Positions 8,009-15,643 of a DNA stretch of 64,000 nt are shown here, piece after piece. Source of the stretch: Ancylobacter polymorphus (GTDB lineage: Bacteria; Pseudomonadota; Alphaproteobacteria; Rhizobiales; Xanthobacteraceae); contig NZ_CP083239.1 in assembly GCF_022836935.1 (NCBI RefSeq), positions 3,486,001 through 3,550,000 on the forward strand, given 5' to 3'. Within the stretch, counting starts at the first letter, position 1. Each line of letters opens with the position of its first letter. The notes under the pieces were generated by a model. The model was not told where the DNA came from, did not search any database, and saw nothing but the letters and a program-made list of their open reading frames with translations. The translations under genes and the position numbers were made by a program.

Positions 8009-9412
8009 ATGAGCCTCACTCCCCGCAATCCCTCGCGGCTTCTCGCGGAGTGGGCCTCAGCCGTGCGCGCCGCCGACATTCCCGATCGCATCCGCGCCGT
8101 CGCCAAGGCGTGCGTGATCGACACGGTCGGCGTCGCCCTCGCCGGTGCCGGCACGCCGGTGGCGGGCCTCGCCCGCCAATTCGCGGCGCGGAACGCTGCA
8201 GCGGGCATGTCGGAGATCTGGGGCGCGCCGGCCCTTTTGGCGGCCGTGGGCGCGGCCGCGTGCAACGCGACCGCCGCCCATGCGCTCGATTTCGACGATA
8301 ATTGCTATGCCGGCTTCGTCCATGGTTCGGCCGTCATCGTCCCCGCGGCCATCGCCATCGCGCAGGAGACTGGCGCGACGGGGGCCGACCTGCTGACCGC
8401 GATCACCGTCGGGGCGGAGTGCGAATACGCGGTCGGTGCTGCCGCCGGGCAGGACCTCTACGACAAGGGGTGGTGGACCACCGGACTGCTGGGCCCGATC
8501 GGTGCCTGCGTCGCCGCCGGGCACCTGCTGAAGCTCGACGCGCGGCAGATGCGCGCCGGCATCGGGCTGGCCGTAGCGGGCGCGGGCGGCAGCAAGAGCT
8601 GCTTCGCCACCGACGCCAAGGCGCTTCTGGCCGGCGAAGCCAGCGCGGCGGGGCTTCGAGCGGCGCTGCTGGCGGCCAGCGGCGCCAGCGGGCCGGACGA
8701 GCCTTTCACCCATCGCAACGGATTTGCCGCGCTGCACACCGATGGCGTGTTCGACGCTGCCGCCTTCGCCGACCTCGGCCGCTCCTGGCGGCTGGAGACA
8801 CCCGGCATCGACATCAAGAAGTTCCCGATCTGCCTGTCCTCGCATGCGGCGGTTGACGTCGTGGCCGACATAATGGCGCGCGAGGGCTTTTCGGCGGACG
8901 AGGTTGAGAGCGTCCTGTGCGATGTCCCGCCCGTCGTCGTCGCCAATCTGGTCTATGCCGCGCCCGCCACCCCGCGCGAGGCGCAGTTCAGTATGGAGTT
9001 CGCGATCGCCGCTACCCTGTGCTTCGGGGCGCCGGGCGTCGAGCATCTACGCGAGGAGGTGCTCGCCGATCCCGACCTGCGCGCGATGATGGCGCGCGTG
9101 CGGATGGTGAGCGGCCCGATGTGGGATGCCACGCGCCGCCGGGACGCGCCGGAAGGGGCCTCGGTCGTGATCTCCCTGCGGGATGGCCGCAATTTCGCCG
9201 GCTATCAGACCCACGCGCTGGGCACCGCTGCCAATCCGGTGCCCCCGGCGCAGCTGCGCGCCAAATTTCTGAGCTGTGCGGAACCGACGCTTGGAAAACC
9301 GGCGGCCCACCGCGCGCTGCAGGCGCTTGACGATCTGGATGCGGAAGTTCCGGTCCGCGATCTCCTGAACACGACCCTCACAGGCGCACAGAACCGGATG
9401 CCCGCCGAATGA
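8009..9412 (+). CDS. MmgE/PrpD-family protein
   Basis: A 467-residue member of the MmgE/PrpD fold (2-methylcitrate dehydratase PrpD, cis-aconitate decarboxylase, iminodisuccinate epimerase). Typical blocks: VIDTVGVALAGAG, NATAAHALDFDDN (metal-free acid/base region), HGSAVIVPAAIAIAQETGA, GLAVAGAGG, IKKFPICLSSHAAVD. Length is normal. The start at 8009 (ATG) follows AGGCGG; a TTG at 8003 is in frame. Its stop overlaps the next gene by ATGA. No prpB/prpC neighbours exist, so a propionate role is unlikely. In this context it probably dehydrates, epimerises or decarboxylates an intermediate of the imported amino compound. Confidence 0.85.
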   Translation: MSLTPRNPSRLLAEWASAVRAADIPDRIRAVAKACVIDTVGVALAGAGTPVAGLARQFAARNAAAGMSEIWGAPALLAAVGAAACNATAAHALDFDDNCYAGFVHGSAVIVPAAIAIAQETGATGADLLTAITVGAECEYAVGAAAGQDLYDKGWWTTGLLGPIGACVAAGHLLKLDARQMRAGIGLAVAGAGGSKSCFATDAKALLAGEASAAGLRAALLAASGASGPDEPFTHRNGFAALHTDGVFDAAAFADLGRSWRLETPGIDIKKFPICLSSHAAVDVVADIMAREGFSADEVESVLCDVPPVVVANLVYAAPATPREAQFSMEFAIAATLCFGAPGVEHLREEVLADPDLRAMMARVRMVSGPMWDATRRRDAPEGASVVISLRDGRNFAGYQTHALGTAANPVPPAQLRAKFLSCAEPTLGKPAAHRALQALDDLDAEVPVRDLLNTTLTGAQNRMPAE

Positions 9413-10089
9413 ACCTCTCCTCGTTCATCGATGTCTTCCACAGCTGGCCGAGCCTGCTGAACGGTCTCGCAATGACCGTGCTGCTCACGCTCGTCTCGTC
9501 CTTTCTCGGCGTCGTGCTCGGCACCTTGTGCGCATGGGGCAGCCTGCGCGGACCGAAGGCGCTTGGCTGGTTCATCCGTGGCTATGTCGAGTTCTTCCGC
9601 AACACGCCGTTTCTCGGCCAGATCTTCTTCATCTTCTTCGGCTTGCCGGCCCTTGGCCTGAGGCTGGATCCGGTCCCGGCGGCGCTGGTCGCGCTGACGA
9701 TCAACCTCACCGCCTATGCCTGCGAGATCATCCGCGCCGGCATTGAGGCGACGCCCGCCGGCCAGTTCGAAGCGGCCAGCAGCCTGGGGCTGAAGCCGGC
9801 GCAGGCGTTCTTCCTCGTCATCCTTCCTCCCGCCTTCCAGCGGGTCTGGCCGGCCATGACCAGCCAGCTGGTGATCATCCTGCTGGCCTCGGCGCTGTGC
9901 AGCCAGATCTCCGTCGCCGAGCTTTCCTATGAAGCCAACATGATCGCCAGCCGGACCTTCCGGAACTTCGAGGCCTATATCGTCGTCACGCTCATCTATC
10001 TCGGCCTCGCGGTCCTGTTCCGGGAAATGCTGACCTGGGTCGGCCGCCGCTTCGTCTACGGGGAATTTGCCACGGAGGCGCAGCGATGA
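9409..10089 (+). CDS. Amino-acid ABC transporter permease 1
   Basis: A 226-residue inner-membrane permease of the HisM/GlnP family. It has about five hydrophobic helices, the typical start LNGLAMTVLLTLVSSFLGVV, the signature RNTPFLGQIFFIFFGLP, and the EAA cytoplasmic loop EAASSLGLKPAQAFFLVILP that docks on the ATPase. It overlaps the upstream and downstream genes by 4 bp each, giving tight translational coupling. It should pair with the permease at 10086. Confidence 0.92.
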   Translation: MNLSSFIDVFHSWPSLLNGLAMTVLLTLVSSFLGVVLGTLCAWGSLRGPKALGWFIRGYVEFFRNTPFLGQIFFIFFGLPALGLRLDPVPAALVALTINLTAYACEIIRAGIEATPAGQFEAASSLGLKPAQAFFLVILPPAFQRVWPAMTSQLVIILLASALCSQISVAELSYEANMIASRTFRNFEAYIVVTLIYLGLAVLFREMLTWVGRRFVYGEFATEAQR

Positions 10090-10730
10090 ACGATTTCACC
10101 ACCTGGGACGTCTTCCGCAACCTGCTCGCCGCCGTGCCGTGGACGATCTACCTCTCGCTGATCGCCTTCGCCGGGGGCGCGGTCGTCAGCCTTCTGCTGC
10201 TGAGCCTGCGCTTTGCCTTTCCCCGCGTCGCCGGCACGCCGGTGAGGCTCTATGTCCAGCTGTTTCAAGGAACGCCGCTGCTGATGCAGCTCTTCCTTGT
10301 CTATTTCGGGCTGGCGCTGATGGGCGTGCAGACGACGCCGCTCTTCGCCGCCAGTCTCTGCCTCTCGGTCTATAGCAGCGCCTATCTCACCGAGACCTGG
10401 TATGGCTGCGTCCTGGCGGTGCCGAAGGGCCAATGGGAAGCCTCCTCCAGCCTCGGCCTCAAGCACTGGCAGCAGATGCTGCTGATCGTGCTGCCGCAGG
10501 CCCTGCGCCTCTCGGTGCCGCCGACGGTCGGGCTGATGGTGCAGATCGTCAAGAACACCTCGCTGGCCTCGATTGTCGGCTTCGTCGAGCTGACCCGCGC
10601 GAGCCAGATCATCGCCAACGCCACCTTCGAGCCGTTCCTCGCCTATGGCGCGGTGGCGTTCATCTACTTCGTCATCTGCTTCTCGATCTCGCTGTGCGGC
10701 AGGCATCTGGAAAAACGGATCCGGATCTGA
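10086..10730 (+). CDS. Amino-acid ABC transporter permease 2
   Basis: A 214-residue HisQ/GlnP-type permease. It shows [20 protein letters not shown], the signature [19 protein letters not shown], and the EAA loop [20 protein letters not shown]. Likely the heterodimer partner of the gene at 9409, with which it overlaps (ATGA). A 68-bp gap separates it from the ATPase gene. Confidence 0.92.
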   Translation: MNDFTTWDVFRNLLAAVPWTIYLSLIAFAGGAVVSLLLLSLRFAFPRVAGTPVRLYVQLFQGTPLLMQLFLVYFGLALMGVQTTPLFAASLCLSVYSSAYLTETWYGCVLAVPKGQWEASSSLGLKHWQQMLLIVLPQALRLSVPPTVGLMVQIVKNTSLASIVGFVELTRASQIIANATFEPFLAYGAVAFIYFVICFSISLCGRHLEKRIRI

Positions 10731-10798
10731 CCGCGCCCGGCGCGCCCGCGCGCCTGCCGACAGACGCCCGATCGAACCGCAAAGGCACACGCTTCCCC

Positions 10799-11593
10799 AT
10801 GTCGAACCTCGCCCCGTCCGCCGCCCCCGCGCCCGCCCTCCCCGTCTCCGCGTCCTCGGGCGCGGCCATCGAACTGGTCGGGGTCAACAAATGGTATGGC
10901 GAGTTCCACGTTCTGCGCGACATCGACCTCACCGTGAAACGCGGCGAGCGCATCGTCATTTGCGGGCCGTCGGGCTCGGGCAAGTCCACCATGATCCGCT
11001 GCATCAACCGGCTGGAGGAGCACCAGCAGGGCTCGATCATCGTCGATGGCATCGAACTGACCAACGACCTCAAGCGCATCGACGAGATCCGCCGCGAGGT
11101 CGGCATGTGCTTCCAGCACTTCAACCTGTTCCCGCATCTCACCATTCTGGAAAATCTGACGCTGGCGCCGATCTGGGTCCGCAAGATGCCCAAGAAGGAT
11201 GCCGACGAACTGGCGATGCACTTCCTGCGCAAGGTGAAAATCCCGGAGCAGGCGAACAAGTATCCCGGCCAGCTTTCCGGCGGCCAGCAGCAGCGCGTCG
11301 CCATCGCGCGCGCTCTGTGCATGAAGCCGAAGATCATGCTGTTCGACGAGCCGACCTCGGCGCTCGACCCGGAAATGGTCAAGGAAGTGCTGGAGACCAT
11401 GGTGAGCCTCGCCGAAGAGGGCATGACCATGCTGTGCGTGACCCACGAAATGGGCTTCGCGCGGCAGGTCGCCAACCGGGTGATCTTCATGGATGCCGGT
11501 CAGATCATCGAGATGAACGAGCCGGAAGCGTTCTTCTCCAACCCGCAGCATGAGCGCACCAAGCTGTTCCTCAGCCAGATCCTGGGACACTGA
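10799..11593 (+). CDS. Amino-acid ABC transporter ATP-binding protein (GlnQ/HisP type)
   Basis: A 264-residue ABC ATPase with Walker [11 protein letters not shown]-loop [16 protein letters not shown], signature [15 protein letters not shown], Walker B IMLFDEP and H-loop VTHEMGFA. The sequence [11 protein letters not shown] is typical of polar amino-acid importers. An N-terminal extension of about 22 Ala/Pro-rich residues precedes the conserved fold; a later start is possible but no other ATG precedes the fold. It energises the permease pair just upstream. Confidence 0.93.
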   Translation: MSNLAPSAAPAPALPVSASSGAAIELVGVNKWYGEFHVLRDIDLTVKRGERIVICGPSGSGKSTMIRCINRLEEHQQGSIIVDGIELTNDLKRIDEIRREVGMCFQHFNLFPHLTILENLTLAPIWVRKMPKKDADELAMHFLRKVKIPEQANKYPGQLSGGQQQRVAIARALCMKPKIMLFDEPTSALDPEMVKEVLETMVSLAEEGMTMLCVTHEMGFARQVANRVIFMDAGQIIEMNEPEAFFSNPQHERTKLFLSQILGH

Positions 11594-11662
11594 CCCCCGC
11601 CGGCTCGCCCTGCGCGGCCCGCCCGCGCCTGAGGCCACGCGACATCGACAAGGAAAACGTGC

Positions 11663-12616
11663 ATGCTCCTGACCATCCCCGCCAAGGCCGAACATCAGAC
11701 CTTTCTCTATTCCGAGCCCTGCACCGATCTCGACGCGCTCCGCGCGGATATCGCCTATCTCGGCATCCCCTATGGCGAATCCTACACCTTCGGCGAGATC
11801 GCCAGCGACCAGAGCCGCGGCGCGCTGGCGATGCGCCGGGCGACGGGGCGGATTCTCCGCGCCATCGAGCGCTATGATTTCGACATTGGCGGCCCGCTCT
11901 ACGACAACCGGCCGATCCGCGCGGTGGACTGCGGCGACGTCTATGCCGATCCGCGCGAGCTGAAGGAGCATCTCGCGCGCGCCGAGCAGGTGGTGCGCAA
12001 GATCGTGGCGTCAGGCGCGATGCCGATCATCCTCGGCGGCGATCATTCGATCCCGATCCCGGTGTTGAAGGCGCTCGACGATCAGGGCCCGATCACCCTC
12101 ATCCAGATCGACCAGCATCTCGACTGGCGCGAGGAGATCAACGGCGTCACGCACGGCCTCTCCAGCCCGATCCGCCGGGCCTCGGAAATGGATCATATCG
12201 GCGAGATCTTCCAGATCGGCCTCCATGCCAGCGGCAGCGGCCGGCAGGAGGAGTTCGATGCCGCCCGGGCCTATGGCGCGCATCTCGTCTCCTCCTATGA
12301 GCTGCACGAGCGCGGCATCCAGCACGTGCTGGACCGGATCCCCGCCGGGGGGCGCTATTACATCACCGTCGATCTCGACGCTTTCGAGCCTGGCATCGCG
12401 CCGGGGGTCGCGGCTCCCTGCGCCGGTGGCATGACCTTCATGCAGGCCAGAAGCCTGATCCATGGCCTGGTGAACAAGGGGCGCGTGGTCGGCATGGATG
12501 TGGTGGAAATCACCCCGGCCACCGATGTCAACGACATCACCTGCATCACCGCCGGCCGCCTGATCGTGAACCTCGTCGGCGCCGCCGTCCGGGCCAATTA
12601 TTTCGGCGCGAAATAG
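11663..12616 (+). CDS. Ureohydrolase (agmatinase/arginase superfamily), substrate uncertain
   Basis: A 317-residue binuclear-manganese hydrolase that would release urea, or formamide in related enzymes, from a guanidino-type compound. All six expected metal ligands are present: His in LGGDHS (residues about 124-129), D-H-D in QIDQHLDW, and D-D in ITVDLDAFEP. The usual DAHxD reads DQHLD here, an Ala-to-Gln change beside the metals, and the later motif ends in E instead of D. Substrate loop VTHGLSSPIRR differs from classical agmatinase. It is the penultimate gene of the RidA/importer operon, suggesting a guanidino or amidino substrate taken up by that transporter. Confidence 0.83.
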   Translation: MLLTIPAKAEHQTFLYSEPCTDLDALRADIAYLGIPYGESYTFGEIASDQSRGALAMRRATGRILRAIERYDFDIGGPLYDNRPIRAVDCGDVYADPRELKEHLARAEQVVRKIVASGAMPIILGGDHSIPIPVLKALDDQGPITLIQIDQHLDWREEINGVTHGLSSPIRRASEMDHIGEIFQIGLHASGSGRQEEFDAARAYGAHLVSSYELHERGIQHVLDRIPAGGRYYITVDLDAFEPGIAPGVAAPCAGGMTFMQARSLIHGLVNKGRVVGMDVVEITPATDVNDITCITAGRLIVNLVGAAVRANYFGAK

Positions 12617-12726
12617 CCGCCCCTCCGCCTGCGGGGGCGCGCCCTGTTGACGCCGTGCGCCTCCCGGCGACGCCCTGACGCCCCTCGGATGAGCGGGGCG
12701 CTCCTTCCCTCTCGGATGCCGTCTTC

Positions 12727-13854
12727 ATGAATGCCGCGCAGATTCTCGACCGCCTGGTGAGCTTTCCCTCGGTCGTCGGCACCCCGAACGGTGCCATTGT
12801 CGACTGGATCGCCGCCTATCTGCGGAGCCATGCGGTCGAGGTGCGGGTTCTGCCGGGGCCGGAAGGCGACCGCGCCAATCTGTTCGCCACGCTGGGGCCG
12901 CGCGACCGGCCCGGCTACATCCTGTCGGGGCACATGGATGTGGTGCCCGCCGAGGAGGCGCAATGGCGCGCCGATCCGTTCACGCTGCGCGCGGAGGGCG
13001 ACGCGCTCTTTGGGCGCGGCACGAGCGACATGAAGGGGTTTCTCGCGGCAGTGCTCGCCAGCGTCCCGGCGCTGAAGGCCGGCCGGCTCGACCGCCCCCT
13101 CCATGTCGCCTTCTCCTATGATGAGGAGGCCGGTTGCCGCGGCGCGCCCCACCTCATTTCCCGCCTGCCGGAACTCTGCGCGCCACCGCTCGGCGCCATC
13201 ATCGGCGAGCCGAGCGGCATGAGGGGCGTGCGTGCCCATAAGGGCAAGGCGGCGGCCCGCATCCGCATCGAAGGCCGCGCCGGCCATTCCTCGCGTCCCG
13301 ACCAGGGGATCAACGCCATCCATCTGATGGTCGAGGTGCTGGCAAAGGCCGTGGCGACGGCGCAGGCCCTGGCCGAGGGACCGCAGGACCCGACCTTCGA
13401 GCCGCCTTATTCCTCGATGCAGATCGGCACGATCCGGGGCGGACAGGCGCTCAACATCGTTCCCGCCCTGTGCGTCGCCGATCTGGAGGCGCGCGCGATT
13501 CCCGGCCATGCGCCGCGCGCGCTGCTCGAACCCGTCCACGCCGTCATCGGCTCGCTAGCCGCGCGCGGCGTCAACGCGACATGGGAGACGCTGAGCGATT
13601 ATCCCGCGCTCTCCCTCCCCGCCGATGCGCCCTTGGCCGCTCTGGTGGAAAGGCTGACGGGCGCGCCATCGCTGGCCGCCGTCAGCTATGGCACAGAAGC
13701 CGGGCTCTACCAGGAGGCGGGCATTGCCGCGATCATCTGCGGACCGGGCGACATCGACCGCGCGCACAAGCCCAATGAGTTCATCCGCCTTGATGAATTG
13801 CACGCCTGCCAGGCCTTCATCGAAGCGCTCGGGCAGGGCCTGTCTCCGGCGTGA
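12727..13854 (+). CDS. M20-family deacylase, acetylornithine deacetylase (ArgE)-like
   Basis: A 375-residue M20 metallopeptidase-fold protein. It has GHMDVVPAEEAQWRADPF (first zinc ligand His, catalytic Asp), GRGTSDMKGFLA (bridging Asp), FSYDEEAGCRGAP (catalytic Glu pair), AHKGKAAARIRIEGRAGHSS (dimerisation-domain start) and GPGDIDRAHKPNEFI (last His ligand). Closest family is ArgE, which hydrolyses N-acetyl-ornithine. As the last gene of the operon it may remove an N-acyl group from a pathway intermediate and need not serve arginine biosynthesis. A 110-bp gap separates it from the ureohydrolase gene. Confidence 0.87.
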   Translation: MNAAQILDRLVSFPSVVGTPNGAIVDWIAAYLRSHAVEVRVLPGPEGDRANLFATLGPRDRPGYILSGHMDVVPAEEAQWRADPFTLRAEGDALFGRGTSDMKGFLAAVLASVPALKAGRLDRPLHVAFSYDEEAGCRGAPHLISRLPELCAPPLGAIIGEPSGMRGVRAHKGKAAARIRIEGRAGHSSRPDQGINAIHLMVEVLAKAVATAQALAEGPQDPTFEPPYSSMQIGTIRGGQALNIVPALCVADLEARAIPGHAPRALLEPVHAVIGSLAARGVNATWETLSDYPALSLPADAPLAALVERLTGAPSLAAVSYGTEAGLYQEAGIAAIICGPGDIDRAHKPNEFIRLDELHACQAFIEALGQGLSPA

Positions 13855-14008
13855 CGATCACCTTGCCGGCCGGGCTGGAACCTCGCAGCCTGGCCACCCT
13901 ACCTTTGATTCACTCTAAACTGTTGATATTGCAGAGCTATTTAAACTCACGTAAGTGTGAAGCCTCGCGATGAAGATTCCCCCATGCGGCGGATGAGGTT
14001 TCGACGCA

Positions 14009-14503
14009 GTGACTGGCGACCTGAAAATAGCGTTCGATGCCCATGGGCCGGAGTTGCGACGCTATCTCCGGTACCGTCTGCACGACGCGCACATGGCGTC
14101 CGATCTGGTGCAAGACACCTTCCTGCGGGTGATCGAGCGGCCCGAAACCCGCGTCGACGATGTCCGCGCCTACCTTTATACCATCGCCCGCAATCTCCTG
14201 CTCAATCACAAGAAGCAGGAAGCCCGCCGCCGCACCGACAGCGTGCCGCATGAATGGCTGGGCGATATCGCCGCCGATGCGCCGACCCCGGAAGATGCCG
14301 CCGATGCAAGGCTGCAGCTTGAGCGCTTGCAGCGCTTTGTCAGCGAATTGCCGGTGCGCACGCAGCAGATCTTCGTGCTCACCCGCGTCGATGGGCTGAC
14401 CCAGCCGGAAGTGGCGCGGGCGCTGTCGATTTCCGAAAGCTCGGTCCAGAAACATCTGGCCATGGCGATCCAGCACGTGACGCAGCGGCTGCGGACGCGC
14501 TAG
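14009..14503 (+). CDS. ECF sigma factor, FecI-like
   Basis: A 164-residue extracytoplasmic-function sigma factor. Region 2 is at residues 10-75 (YLRYRLHDAHMASDLVQDTF, ARNLLLNHKK) and region 4 at about 105-160 (LPVRTQQIFVLTRVDGLTQP, ALSISESSVQKHLAMAI), the SESSVQKHL helix being typical of FecI proteins. It should be held by FecR and released on siderophore binding at the TonB receptor. The start is GTG at 14009, since no in-frame ATG precedes the conserved region. The 154 bp upstream are AT-richer than the surroundings and probably hold its own iron-regulated promoter, but I could not recognise a definite Irr, RirA or Fur site. Confidence 0.92.
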   Translation: MTGDLKIAFDAHGPELRRYLRYRLHDAHMASDLVQDTFLRVIERPETRVDDVRAYLYTIARNLLLNHKKQEARRRTDSVPHEWLGDIAADAPTPEDAADARLQLERLQRFVSELPVRTQQIFVLTRVDGLTQPEVARALSISESSVQKHLAMAIQHVTQRLRTR

Positions 14504-14517
14504 ACGGTAAAGCGAGT

Positions 14518-14547
14518 ACGGGTTTTGGCCCCGCCGGTTGTCTTCCC
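14518..14547 (+). promoter_or_regulatory. Putative FecI-type sigma promoter of fecR
   Basis: A 30-bp segment beginning ACGGGTTTTGG and ending CCGGTTGTCTTCCC matches 25 of 30 positions, without gaps, with the segment at 15575-15604 before the TonB receptor gene. The second block (GTTGTCTTCC) looks like an ECF -10 element and the first (ACGGG.TT) the -35. The two genes have otherwise unrelated upstream DNA. The motif ends 26 bp before the fecR start. Confidence 0.65.
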
Positions 14548-14573
14548 TTATGTGGACACGGAGGGCACGCGGC

Positions 14574-15560
14574 ATGGATGACGACGTGAACGAGGATCGA
14601 GCGTCGGAGGCGGACCGGCGCGCGGCGCACTGGGTCGCCCGCCTGGAGGGCCGCCCTCTGGACGATGCCGAGCGCGATGCCTTCCGCGACTGGCTGGAGG
14701 CGGACCCCGACCACCGCCTCGCCTTCGAGGAAGCGCACAGCGCCTGGCGCAGCCTCGATCTGCTGCGCCGCGACCCCGGCCCGCTGCGCGCGCTCGCGCG
14801 CCCCGGGCGCCGCAAGCCCATCAGTCGCGCCGGCATCGCCGGCGTTATCGCCCTGCTTGCCCTCGGTCTGCTCGCCCTGCGCTATCAGATCGGCGATCCC
14901 TGGATCGCCCTCGCCGCCGACTGGCGCACCGCGCCGGGCCAGATGCGACAGGTGACGCTAGACGATGGCAGCCTTGTCGATCTCGGTCCGGACAGCGCCA
15001 TCGCCGTGCATTTCAGCGCCGAGGCGCGCCAGGTCACATTGCTCGCCGGCGACGCGTTCTTCCAGGCCGCGCCGCGCGCCGGCGCCGAGCGCCGCCCCTT
15101 CGTGGTCGCGGCCGCCCGTGGCACCACGACCGCGCTCGGCACCCAGTTCCTGGTGGAGGCACGCGCGGACGGCGCCAGGGTCACGGCCGTCGAGCACCGC
15201 ATCGAAATCGCGTTCGACACGCCCGAGCGCGGCGATGAGCGCATCGTGCTCTCGCCCGGCACGGCGGTGGAGTACGACCTGTCACACGGCCTCGGCCCGG
15301 TCGATGCCGCCGATCTCGACGCGGCGACCGCCTGGCGCAATGGCCTTCTGGTGTTCGATTCCGTGCCGCTCGAGGATGTCGTGCGCAAGCTCAACCGCTA
15401 CCGGCGCGGGCGCATCGTCATCGCCGATCCCCAGCTCGCGCAGCGCAAGGTGAGCGGCGTGTTTGCGAGCGGAAATCTCGACGATGTCATCCGCACGATC
15501 ACGGCGGAACTCGGCGCCAGCGCCTCCTCCCTGCCACCTCTGGTGACCGTCCTGTACTGA
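14574..15560 (+). CDS. FecR-family anti-sigma / signal-transducing membrane protein
   Basis: A 328-residue inner-membrane regulator that holds the FecI-like sigma factor and passes on the signal from the receptor. The N-terminal cytoplasmic DUF4880 part is at residues 10-62 (AAHWVARLEGRPLDDAERDA, FRDWLEADPDHRLAFEEA), one membrane helix lies near residues 85-103 (AGIAGVIALLALGLLALRY), the periplasmic FecR domain follows (GQMRQVTLDDGSLVDLGPDS), and the end is an STN-like region (VPLEDVVRKLNRY). I chose the ATG at 14574 because GGAGG lies just upstream; the longer in-frame start (TTG 14538) would sit inside the promoter motif. Confidence 0.9.
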   Translation: MDDDVNEDRASEADRRAAHWVARLEGRPLDDAERDAFRDWLEADPDHRLAFEEAHSAWRSLDLLRRDPGPLRALARPGRRKPISRAGIAGVIALLALGLLALRYQIGDPWIALAADWRTAPGQMRQVTLDDGSLVDLGPDSAIAVHFSAEARQVTLLAGDAFFQAAPRAGAERRPFVVAAARGTTTALGTQFLVEARADGARVTAVEHRIEIAFDTPERGDERIVLSPGTAVEYDLSHGLGPVDAADLDAATAWRNGLLVFDSVPLEDVVRKLNRYRRGRIVIADPQLAQRKVSGVFASGNLDDVIRTITAELGASASSLPPLVTVLY

Positions 15561-15574
15561 GTGAAGATTTTTTT

Positions 15575-15604
15575 ACGGGGTTCGGACCTCCCGGTTGTCT
15601 TCCC
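15575..15604 (+). promoter_or_regulatory. Putative FecI-type sigma promoter of the TonB receptor gene
   Basis: Second copy of the 30-bp motif: it begins ACGGGGTTCGG and ends CCGGTTGTCTTCCC. It sits 14 bp after the fecR stop and 40 bp before the receptor start, a normal promoter position. Presence of the same motif before fecR argues that both genes are transcribed by the sigma factor encoded at 14009. Confidence 0.68.
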
Positions 15605-15643
15605 CTCCAGCGACCAGGCGCTGGCACGAGGGGATGAACAGAG

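Noticed and set aside
13855..14008. Possible Fur, RirA or Irr box upstream of the ECF sigma gene
   Set aside because: The stretch is AT-richer than its surroundings but I could not match any of these operators with confidence.
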